The position numbers were made by a program, and so were the translations under genes. The notes beneath the pieces are model-generated. The model saw only the letters and a list, made by a program, of their open reading frames with translations. It had not been told where the DNA came from and searched no databases. Source: Bacillota bacterium (GTDB taxonomy: Bacteria; Bacillota; Clostridia; Christensenellales; Aristaeellaceae). Taken from it: 10,779 bases of DNA. Where the stretch lies: contig JAEWNM010000249.1 in the NCBI GenBank assembly GCA_023392755.1, positions 1 through 10,779 on the forward strand. The letters run 5' to 3'. This document shows positions 4,977 through 10,779 of the stretch, piece after piece (the first letter of the stretch is position 1; each line of letters starts with the position of its first letter).

Positions 4977-5663
4977 ATGGCAGCCTACAAAATTATGATC
5001 GTGGAGGACGACGCCACCATTGCCGGGGTGCTGAAAAGCCATCTGGCAAAATGGGGCTATACCGCCTTTGCTGTTAAGGATTTTTCCACCGTGCTGGAAG
5101 CGTTTCGTGAGGAAGAGCCGCATCTGGTGCTGCTGGATATTTCCCTGCCCCGGTACAACGGGTTTTATTGGTGCGCCGAGATGCGCAAGTTTTCCCGCGT
5201 ACCCATCCTGTTTCTCTCCTCCCATACCGAAAATATGGATATCGTCATGGCCATGTCCATGGGCGGGGACGACTATATCACCAAGCCCTTTGACTTAAGC
5301 GTGCTGGTGGCCAAGATACAGGCGCTGCTGCGCCGCGCCTATGATTTTCAGGGGCAGCTTCACGCGCTGGAGCACCGGGGCGCCGTGTTCCATTTGGGAG
5401 AAGGCGCGATTCACTACGCGGGACAAAAAATTGATCTGACCCGCAATGAGACAAAGATCATGCAGATGCTTCTGGAGAACAAGGGCAGCGCCGTCAGCCG
5501 CGACGCGCTGATGCAAAGCCTGTGGGACAGCGATGTGTTTATCGACGACAACACGCTTACCGTCAATGTGGCCAGGCTGCGCAAAAAACTGGAGGACGCG
5601 GGGCTGAACGACTTCATCGCCACCAAAAAGGGCATGGGATATCTGTTGGAGGCGCAGCCATGA
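4977..5663 (+). CDS. BceR-like OmpR-family response regulator
   Basis: A 228-residue two-domain DNA-binding response regulator. The receiver domain (about 3-118) has the acidic pocket EDD (10-12), phospho-acceptor D54 in LLDISLP, S81/S82 at the switch position and K103 in TKPF. The C-terminal winged-helix domain (about 130-226) has LTRNETKIMQMLLENKG and a recognition-helix segment with LTVNVARLRKKLE. The short SSHTENMDIVMAMSMGGDDYI stretch is typical of the BceR/PsdR group that controls peptide-antibiotic transporters. ATG 4977 is chosen because GGGAGGGG lies five bases before it and the promoter start is at about 4965; the upstream GTG at 4962 would be at or before the transcript end. The stop overlaps the kinase start (ATGA). 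It probably activates the ATPase-permease genes through the direct repeat at 6703-6730. Confidence 0.9.
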   Translation: MAAYKIMIVEDDATIAGVLKSHLAKWGYTAFAVKDFSTVLEAFREEEPHLVLLDISLPRYNGFYWCAEMRKFSRVPILFLSSHTENMDIVMAMSMGGDDYITKPFDLSVLVAKIQALLRRAYDFQGQLHALEHRGAVFHLGEGAIHYAGQKIDLTRNETKIMQMLLENKGSAVSRDALMQSLWDSDVFIDDNTLTVNVARLRKKLEDAGLNDFIATKKGMGYLLEAQP

Positions 5664-6667
5664 AAAAAGTCTCCGCCCTTATGCTGTTCGCATCGTTTTT
5701 GAAGGAAAAGGCGGGCGCGGTCTTGCTTAGCATCACAGTTGCCGCCCTTTTTCTTATGATCGGTTCCCTCTCCCGCCTGGATATGGGGCCGCTGTGGTAT
5801 GCGCTGGAAATCGCGGGCCTTGCGATGCTGGTTGTGGCTGTTATGGCCTGGACGCGGTACCAAAGAAGGTACAGGCAGGTGGAAGCGGGCCTTGCCCATT
5901 CCGAAACACTGCCCCAGGGGCTTCCCCCTCCCGCAGGCATGCTGGAGGAAGCGTACCAGGCCATTGTAAGCGCCCAGGCCCAGCTTCGCCTTAAGGAGAA
6001 GAACGATCAAACCCGCAGGCTCCGGGAACGAGAGGATTACTACACCCTGTGGATGCATCAGATCAAGACGCCCCTTTCAGCCATGCGGCTGCTTTTACAA
6101 AGCGGAGATGCGGCGGAAGCAAGCCAATTGGAGGAGGAGCTGTTCAAAACGGAGCGGTATGCGGAAATGGCGCTGCAATACCTGCGGCTGGAAAACCTGT
6201 CCGACGATCTGGAATTGCGCAGCTACGATCTTCACAGCCTTGTCAAAAAGGCTGTCAAGAAATATGCGCTGCTGTTCATACATAAAAAAATAGTCCTGGA
6301 GCTTGAGCCGATGGATGCCCAGGTGCTTACGGATGAGAAATGGTTTCTTGTCCTCCTGGAGCAGGTCCTTTCCAACGCCATCAAGTATACCCAGCAGGGC
6401 TCCATACGCATATATGCCCATGAGGGCCCCATTTTGATGGTTGCCGACAGCGGTATGGGCATTCCCAAGGAGGATTTGCCCCGCGTCTTCGAGCGCGGCT
6501 TCACTGGCCATAACGGGCGGGTGGATCAGCGGGCCACGGGCATCGGGCTGTACCTGGCCAGGGAGGTTGCCAAAAAACTGGGTCACAACCTTGCCATCCG
6601 TTCGGAAGTCGGCCGTGGAACCACCGTATCCATCGATGTTTCCGTCAATCCGCTGGAAATATTCTAA
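5660..6667 (+). CDS. BceS-like intramembrane-sensing histidine kinase
   Basis: A 335-residue kinase. Two membrane helices (about 18-37 and 45-64) are joined by a loop of only some eight residues, so there is no extracellular sensor domain; this is the layout of intramembrane-sensing kinases, which get their signal from a partner BceB-type permease. A short coiled-coil-like linker leads to the H-box WMHQIKTPLSAM with phospho-acceptor H133, then the N-box QVLSNAIKYT, G1 box VADSGMGIP, F box VFERGF, and G2 box TGIGLYL, ending in GRGTTVSI. All catalytic motifs are intact. ATG 5660 overlaps the regulator stop by the ATGA arrangement, giving translational coupling; frames extending further upstream lie within the regulator. 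The ATPase gene follows after a 165-bp gap with its own control region. Confidence 0.9.
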   Translation: MKKVSALMLFASFLKEKAGAVLLSITVAALFLMIGSLSRLDMGPLWYALEIAGLAMLVVAVMAWTRYQRRYRQVEAGLAHSETLPQGLPPPAGMLEEAYQAIVSAQAQLRLKEKNDQTRRLREREDYYTLWMHQIKTPLSAMRLLLQSGDAAEASQLEEELFKTERYAEMALQYLRLENLSDDLELRSYDLHSLVKKAVKKYALLFIHKKIVLELEPMDAQVLTDEKWFLVLLEQVLSNAIKYTQQGSIRIYAHEGPILMVADSGMGIPKEDLPRVFERGFTGHNGRVDQRATGIGLYLAREVAKKLGHNLAIRSEVGRGTTVSIDVSVNPLEIF

Positions 6668-6702
6668 GCCTCCTTCTGGCAAATGCGTTGAACCTTTCAA
6701 AA

Positions 6703-6768
6703 TTGTAAGCTTCCCCTCCCGGTTTGTAAGGCTTGATCAAGGCGGGAATCCTTTTCCTGCGCTACAAT
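6703..6768 (+). promoter_or_regulatory. Direct-repeat activator site and weak promoter of the transporter genes
   Basis: TTGTAAG occurs at 6703-6709 and again at 6724-6730, 21 bases apart (two helical turns), both followed by CTT or GCTT. A -10 element TACAAT lies at 6763-6768; the -35 position (6740-6745, AGGCGG) is far from consensus. An OmpR-type regulator binding as a tandem dimer just upstream of a poor -35 is the arrangement expected for an inducible Bce-type transporter promoter. The assignment to the regulator encoded at 4977 is inference. TTGAA-CCT-TTCAA at 6688-6700 is an additional small palindrome next to the first repeat. Confidence 0.6.
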
Positions 6769-6832
6769 GATCTGGCGCCCTGTACCGGAGGCGGTAGCAA
6801 TCGGCGCAATCATCCATCGGGAGGAATGCACA

Positions 6833-7600
6833 ATGCCCTTGCTTGACGTTATTCATGTGAAAAAAGTGTACACAACCTTACTGGGCGGACAAAAAGTCGA
6901 AGCCCTCAGCGACGCCAGCTTCTGTGTGGAATCCGGCGAGTTCGTCGCCATTATGGGCGAATCCGGCTCGGGAAAAACAACGCTGCTGAACATTCTGGCC
7001 GCGCTGGACAAGCCCACCGAAGGCCAGGTTCTGCTGGAAGGCCGCGACCTGGCCCAAATCCGTGACAAGGAAATTTCCGCCTTCCGCCGGGACAACCTGG
7101 GCTTTGTGTTCCAGGATTTCAATCTGCTGGACACCTTCTCCGTGCGGGACAACATTCTTCTGCCGCTGGTGCTGGCCGGGAAAAGCTACCGGGATATGGA
7201 ACCCAAGCTTGTCGCCGTGGCAGATATCCTGCACATCGCCGACATTCTTTCCAAATTCCCCTATGAAATATCCGGCGGCCAAAAACAGCGCACCGCCGTG
7301 GCCCGGGCGCTGATTACCGCCCCCAAGGTGGTTCTGGCCGACGAGCCGACCGGCGCGCTGGATTCCAAGGCCTCCCAAAACCTGCTGAAGACCTTTGCCT
7401 CCATCCACCTTCGGGGGCAGACCATTTTGATGGTTACCCACAGCGCCCAGGCAGCCAGCTACGCAGGGCGTGTAATGTTCATACGCGACGGGCGTGTATA
7501 CCATCAAATGTACCGGGGCGACATGGCCCAGGACGCGTTCTACCAAAAGATCATATCTGCGCTCACTGTTCTTTCCGCCGGGGGTGAGTTGGGTGCGTAA
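6833..7600 (+). CDS. BceA-like ABC transporter ATP-binding protein
   Basis: A 255-residue ABC ATPase of the MacB/LolD/BceA group. Walker A GESGSGKTT (42-50), Q-loop Q94 in FVFQDFNLL, signature SGGQ (147-150), Walker B VVLADE (166-171) followed by PTGALDS D-loop, and switch histidine H203 in MVTHS are all present, so it should be active. ATG 6833 is preceded by GGGAGGAATGCACA, a good ribosome binding site; an in-frame ATG at 6767 overlaps the -10 element and is rejected. It supplies ATP hydrolysis to the permease encoded next, whose GTG start overlaps its last codons by eight bases. Expected role: ATP-driven removal or release of cell-wall-active peptides such as bacitracin-like or lantibiotic compounds from their lipid targets at the membrane, and energy supply for signalling to the kinase. 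Confidence 0.9.
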   Translation: MPLLDVIHVKKVYTTLLGGQKVEALSDASFCVESGEFVAIMGESGSGKTTLLNILAALDKPTEGQVLLEGRDLAQIRDKEISAFRRDNLGFVFQDFNLLDTFSVRDNILLPLVLAGKSYRDMEPKLVAVADILHIADILSKFPYEISGGQKQRTAVARALITAPKVVLADEPTGALDSKASQNLLKTFASIHLRGQTILMVTHSAQAASYAGRVMFIRDGRVYHQMYRGDMAQDAFYQKIISALTVLSAGGELGA

Positions 7601-9587
7601 ACGGTTTTTGTATTTGCGTCTGGCCCTTTCCAACCTGTGGAAGAACAAGCAGACCTACCTTTCCTTTTTTCTGAGCACCGTGTGCACCATATTTGTCTTC
7701 TATACCTTTGCCATGATCGCTTTGAACGACGGTATCAAAAAGCTGCGGGGCGCCGAGTCCATGCAGGTGATGATGACGCTGGGTGCCGTTGTGGTGGCCA
7801 TCTTCGCGCTGACCTTCCTGTTTTACGCCAACAGTTTTCTGATAAAGCGCCGCAAAAAGGAACTGGGCCTGTACGCCATACTGGGCCTGGAAAAAAGGCA
7901 CATCGCCCGCATCCTTTTTCACGAGATGACAGCCTTGCTTCTTATCAGCCTTACTGCGGGGATCGGGCTTGGAATCTCCCTGAGCAGGCTCATGTTCCTG
8001 CTCATCCAGGCGCTGATGCATATCCCCACTCCCCTTGTTTTCCAGGTGAACCAGCTCCCGCTTGTGCTGACAGCCGGGCTGTTCGCGGCCGTCTTCTTTT
8101 TCTTGCTTTTGTATAACCGCCTGCAGGTGCAATTGAGCAACCCCGTCACCCTGCTAAAGGGCCAGCAAAAGGGCGAAAAAGAGCCCAAAACCCGCTGGCT
8201 TCTGGCGCTGATAGGCACCGCCGCCATGGCTGCCGGTTACATAACGGCCAACAGCGTGGGCAATCCTCTGGAGGCCCTTTCCATATTCTTTATCGCTGTC
8301 ATTCTGGTAATCGTGGGCACCTACGCGCTGTTCATTGCCGGAAGCATAGCTTTTTTGAAAATGCTGCGGCGCAACAAGGGATACTACTACAAGCCCCGCA
8401 ACTTCATTTCCGTATCCGGCATGATCTACCGCATGAAGCAAAACGCCGCCGGGCTGGCCGGCATCTGCATTCTGAGCACCATGGCCATCATCACCATCGG
8501 CACCACCGCCGCGCTGTACATCAGCCAGGAGAGCATGCTCCGCGACCAGCACCCCATGGATCAGACGCTGGCCTACCAGGAAGATGCCATCGAACCCGCC
8601 TGGGCCGAACAGATGATCTACGGCAAAGCGAAAGAGCATAACGTCGCGGTTACCGATTTCTACCACGGCGTCTACACGGAAACCGCCGTCTACCGAGAAG
8701 GCAGCATTTTGTACAAGGCGGATATGCAGGACATGGAAACCTCGGAGCGGTATGAAAACGTATGGTCGCTTCAACTGTTTCCCCTTGCGGAGTTCAACCG
8801 CATGACCGGAAGCGGCTATGTGCTGGAAGACGGAGAAGCGCTTCTCTTCCAAAGCCGGGACGTGCCGGAGGCCGACACCCTGACGGCAGGCGGCATGCAG
8901 CTGCATATCAAGGAAATCCTTGCAGCCTTTCCCCTTAACCACAAAGGCAACAAAGCCCTGGAGCCGCCCATGTACCTTATTGTCAGGGACAGGGAAACGG
9001 CGGTGGCCCTTGCCGGGAGCATCAACGGCCCGGAGGCGGAAACCTTTTGGTACAGCGGCTTCTGGTGGAACACCGACGGAGAGGATGAGGCGCTTATAAC
9101 CTATTCCCAAGCCGTGCGGGACTCTATGTCGGATAAGGGTGAAAGCTTTCAGATATCCAGCGTGGACACGGTGCGCAGGGAATGGTATGCCATGTACGGC
9201 GGCTTCCTCTTCCTGGGCGTTTTCCTGGGCCTGCTCTTCCTGATGGCCACCACCCTGATTATTTACTTCAAGCAGGTATCGGAAGGATATATGGACCACG
9301 ACCGCTACATCATCCTTCAGCAGGTGGGTATGAGCCGCGATGAGGTAAGGCATACCGTGCGCAAGCAAATTCTGTCGGTCTTCATACTCCCCCTCGTCGC
9401 CGCCGCATTGCATACCTGGGGCGCACTGCATATGATGACCGAAATGCTCTCCATGTTCGGCCTGGGCGACAAACTGCTCATCGCCATCAGCATCTTCGGA
9501 ACCGCGGGGATATTTGCGCTGCTGTACGGCATGGTGTATACCGCCACCGCCAAAACATACTACAAGATGGTACGGATGAGTAACTAA
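7593..9587 (+). CDS. BceB-like ABC transporter permease (FtsX-type, large extracytoplasmic domain)
   Basis: A 664-residue membrane protein. Predicted membrane helices at about 22-43, 60-82, 107-130, 156-175, 203-220, 228-255, 284-311, 536-559, 593-612 and 628-651 make the ten-helix BceB topology, with a soluble region of about 210 residues (312-525) between helices 7 and 8, the hallmark of this group and the likely peptide-sensing part. FtsX-type motifs include RRKKELGLYAILGLEKRHIA after helix 2 and ILQQVGMSRDEV before helix 9. The start is GTG 7593, followed by the family-typical RKRFLYLRLALSNLWKNK, with GGGGTG about six bases upstream; GTG 7584 is also possible, whereas ATG 7494 lies deep in the ATPase gene and would add a non-family leader. 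It forms a complex with the ATPase and, by family knowledge, with the intramembrane kinase. A 10-bp-stem terminator follows at 9641. Confidence 0.9.
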   Translation: MRKRFLYLRLALSNLWKNKQTYLSFFLSTVCTIFVFYTFAMIALNDGIKKLRGAESMQVMMTLGAVVVAIFALTFLFYANSFLIKRRKKELGLYAILGLEKRHIARILFHEMTALLLISLTAGIGLGISLSRLMFLLIQALMHIPTPLVFQVNQLPLVLTAGLFAAVFFFLLLYNRLQVQLSNPVTLLKGQQKGEKEPKTRWLLALIGTAAMAAGYITANSVGNPLEALSIFFIAVILVIVGTYALFIAGSIAFLKMLRRNKGYYYKPRNFISVSGMIYRMKQNAAGLAGICILSTMAIITIGTTAALYISQESMLRDQHPMDQTLAYQEDAIEPAWAEQMIYGKAKEHNVAVTDFYHGVYTETAVYREGSILYKADMQDMETSERYENVWSLQLFPLAEFNRMTGSGYVLEDGEALLFQSRDVPEADTLTAGGMQLHIKEILAAFPLNHKGNKALEPPMYLIVRDRETAVALAGSINGPEAETFWYSGFWWNTDGEDEALITYSQAVRDSMSDKGESFQISSVDTVRREWYAMYGGFLFLGVFLGLLFLMATTLIIYFKQVSEGYMDHDRYIILQQVGMSRDEVRHTVRKQILSVFILPLVAAALHTWGALHMMTEMLSMFGLGDKLLIAISIFGTAGIFALLYGMVYTATAKTYYKMVRMSN

Positions 9588-9615
9588 AAAAAGCGCGGGG
9601 ACCCTGCCCCTGCAC
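9586..9615. repeat. GCGCGGGG hairpin, copy 1 (possible - strand terminator)
   Basis: GCGCGGGG-ACCCTG-CCCCTGCAC (9593-9615) can fold with one G-T wobble and one mismatch. It is nearly identical (two differences over 23 bases) to the hairpin at 9823-9845. Seven A residues precede it (9586-9592), so on the - strand a T-run follows the hairpin and it could stop transcripts arriving from the EamA-family gene, although the wobble becomes a mismatch on that strand. Confidence 0.5.
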
Positions 9616-9640
9616 AGACCATCAAAAAACCCAGGGAGGT

Positions 9641-9667
9641 ATCGGAGGGCCGAAGCCCTCCGATTTT
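9641..9667 (+). terminator. Intrinsic terminator after the transporter operon
   Basis: ATCGGAGGGC (9641-9650) pairs perfectly with GCCCTCCGAT (9655-9664) around a CGAA tetraloop and runs into TTTTATA. It lies 54 bases after the permease stop. The T-run is short, so termination may be partial; the hairpin at 9823 gives a second stop signal. Confidence 0.65.
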
Positions 9668-9671
9668 ATAT

Positions 9672-9815
9672 CGCAAACCAGCGACATGTGCGGTGGTTTG
9701 CGTAGGAATTTTGGAAAAATTCCTTCCTTGCCCGAGCAAACGGCCGCAAAAGGCGCAGCCTTTTGCAATGCAGCGAGGGAAAAACTCAACAAAGTGGCGT
9801 CAGCCACTTTGTTGA
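9672..9815. repeat. Array of four consecutive hairpins
   Basis: Four inverted repeats follow each other: CGCAAACCA/TGGTTTGCG with a 13-base loop (9672-9702); AGGAATTTT-GGA-AAAATTCCT (9704-9724); GCAAAAGGC-GCA-GCCTTTTGC (9746-9766); and a 13-bp perfect stem TCAACAAAGTGGC / GCCACTTTGTTGA with loop GTCA (9786-9815). All stems are perfect and mostly have 3-4 base loops. None except possibly the second is next to a T-run. Open frames running through this stretch on both strands (for example 9622-9807 and 9686-9913) have no ribosome binding sites and are by-products of the repeats. Confidence 0.75.
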
Positions 9816-9822
9816 TACACTG

Positions 9823-9851
9823 GCGCGGGGGCCCTGCCCCTGCGCTTTTTT
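9823..9851 (+). terminator. GCGCGGGG hairpin, copy 2, with T-run
   Basis: GCGCGGGGG (9823-9831) pairs with CCCCTGCGC (9837-9845), one G-U wobble, loop CCCTG, followed by six T residues (9846-9851). A good intrinsic terminator in the + direction, protecting the convergent EamA-family gene from read-through. It is the second copy of the element at 9593-9615. Confidence 0.75.
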
Positions 9852-9915
9852 ATGGGATGCTTGCCGCATACCGGAGGGAAGCATACTCCGGCGACCACTT
9901 CATGCCGCCTTAAAT
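9852..9915. other. Spacer with two interlocking short inverted repeats
   Basis: Between the terminator and the end of the EamA-family gene, ATGCTT (near 9857) can pair with AAGCAT (near 9889), and CCGGAG (near 9872) with CTCCGG (near 9896); the two stems interlock. No gene is seen here. Whether it acts as a - strand terminator is doubtful because no T-run follows. Confidence 0.3.
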
Positions 9916-10779
9916 TCACTCGGAAAGCGCCTTGCCGCCACCTGTATCCTCGCTTGGCGCGCCATAGCCGCGCCTTGCATTCACACCGTATGCCGCCGCG
10001 ATAATGATCGCTGATCCTATGACCTGATAAACACCGAAATTCTCATGCAAAATAAGCACACCGGCCAGTATGGTAATCACTGTTGTGATATTGGCAAATA
10101 TGGAGGCTCTTGCGACGTCCAGGTGAGTTATGGCGTAATTCAGCATCAGAAACGCCCCTACGGAGGAAAGCCCGGCCAGGAAGAGTATGGATACCCAGAA
10201 ATCCGCACGGCTCAGCGGCACGATAAGCATGTCCCGCATGTTTCCCGCGCTTTGAATCAATGCGATGCAGGTGAAAACGGCACTCCCCAGCGCGAACATT
10301 ACGTATGTCCTTTCAAATGCCGAAAACTGAACCGAAATTTTCCTGCTCAGCGCATTGAACATGGCGCCCATGCATACCGCCAGCAAAAGCAGAAGCAAGC
10401 CCAGCCAGATGAAGCCGCCCGTATCCTGCGCAAGCGTGGTCAAAAAAACGCCAAAAACAGAAACAAGCGAGCAGCCGGCCTGGAAAGCCCGTATCTTTTC
10501 ACCCAAAAAAATCCGCGCCGTTACGATGCTTGCGATGGGAATCAGCGCCAATATGGTTCCTACAAACGATGTGGCGGAAAGCATGACACCGTAGTTTTCC
10601 AAAATAAAATACACAACGGGCTGAATCAGTCCCAAAAGCAGCAGCAGCCCAATCCTCTTGCCTCTTAAGCGAAGCTTGCATTTTCCGGTCAGCAGCAGAC
10701 AGTTCAGCAAAAAAAAGGCCGCCCCAAACCGTACCGCCAGAAGAACAAACGGCGTGGCAATACGCAGCGCCTGTTTGGA
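9916..10779 (-). CDS. EamA-family (DMT superfamily) transporter, 5' end outside window
   Basis: The frame stays open to the right edge, giving 287 visible C-terminal residues and no start codon of its own; TTG at 10710 is internal, because the upstream codons read KQALRIATPFVLLAVRFGAA, a typical EamA first-helix connection with ARF-like motif. The visible part has about nine hydrophobic helices in two halves: the first EamA unit includes LLGLIQPVVYFILENYGVMLSATSF in two blocks and ends with an EKI-containing loop (LGEKIRAFQ), and the second includes VGAFLMLNYAITHLDVARASIF and ends with the family-typical LHENFGVYQVIGSAIIIAAAYG. EamA proteins are inner-membrane exporters of metabolites or drugs; the substrate cannot be read from the sequence. 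It converges with the Bce-type operon across the hairpin array. The C-terminal tail (about 20 residues, polar) is cytoplasmic. Confidence 0.85.
   Translation of the reverse strand, partial: SKQALRIATPFVLLAVRFGAAFFLLNCLLLTGKCKLRLRGKRIGLLLLLGLIQPVVYFILENYGVMLSATSFVGTILALIPIASIVTARIFLGEKIRAFQAGCSLVSVFGVFLTTLAQDTGGFIWLGLLLLLLAVCMGAMFNALSRKISVQFSAFERTYVMFALGSAVFTCIALIQSAGNMRDMLIVPLSRADFWVSILFLAGLSSVGAFLMLNYAITHLDVARASIFANITTVITILAGVLILHENFGVYQVIGSAIIIAAAYGVNARRGYGAPSEDTGGGKALSE

Noticed and set aside
6668..6832. Riboswitch or peptide-leader in the gap before the ATPase gene
   Set aside because: No open leader frame with a ribosome binding site and no known riboswitch core; the tandem heptamers explain the gap better.
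7494..7592. Longer N-terminus of the permease from ATG 7494
   Set aside because: It lies wholly within the ATPase gene, has no ribosome binding site and adds residues unlike BceB proteins; GTG 7593 gives the family-typical start.
9622..9913. Open frames of 61-83 codons on both strands through the hairpin array
   Set aside because: They lack ribosome binding sites, overlap each other and follow the inverted repeats; they are by-products of repeat sequence that may be mis-annotated as hypothetical proteins.

Overview
This is a bacterial chromosomal segment. The features point to a moderately high-GC member of the class Clostridia (Bacillota): consensus sigma-A promoters, purine-rich GGAGG ribosome binding sites, tRNA genes with encoded CCA, a BceRS-AB-type peptide-sensing module, and intergenic strings of short-loop hairpins of the kind dispersed in gut Clostridia genomes. 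Family assignments come from reading the sequence only; no database search was run.

Left part (1-1745). A GC-rich hairpin repeat (1-93) is followed by two broken genes that run into each other near 190-205: a short + strand fragment and, on the - strand, a DUF3267-type membrane protein lacking its C-terminal half. Upstream of the latter are a decayed mini-gene and an intact TetR/AcrR-family regulator. The regulator's consensus promoter is overlapped by a palindromic operator, suggesting autorepression. This part is visibly AT-richer than the rest and looks like the remains of an acquired or rearranged segment next to tRNA genes.

tRNA cluster (1746-2185, - strand). Transcription order is Arg(TCT), His(GTG), Gln(TTG), Lys(TTT), with a TTGACA-17-TAAGAT promoter and a strong intrinsic terminator after tRNA-Lys.

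Three-gene - strand operon (4734 down to 2250). It encodes an aminoglycoside-adenylyltransferase-like nucleotidyltransferase (DUF4111 type), a prenyltransferase/squalene-cyclase-like alpha/alpha-toroid protein and an AlkZ-related winged-helix protein. It starts from a consensus promoter that fixes the first start codon. Its combined function is unknown.

Bce-type operon (4930-9667, + strand). It contains an OmpR-family response regulator, an intramembrane-sensing histidine kinase (ATGA overlap), then, after a 165-bp gap carrying a direct-repeat binding site, an ABC ATPase and a 664-residue FtsX-like permease with a large extracytoplasmic domain. By family knowledge, the permease and kinase sense a cell-wall-active peptide, the regulator activates the ATPase-permease genes, and the transporter gives protection.

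Right end (9588-10779). A 260-bp array of consecutive near-perfect hairpins, bounded by two copies of a GCGCGGGG-type element, separates the permease from a converging EamA-family transporter gene whose 5' end lies beyond the window.
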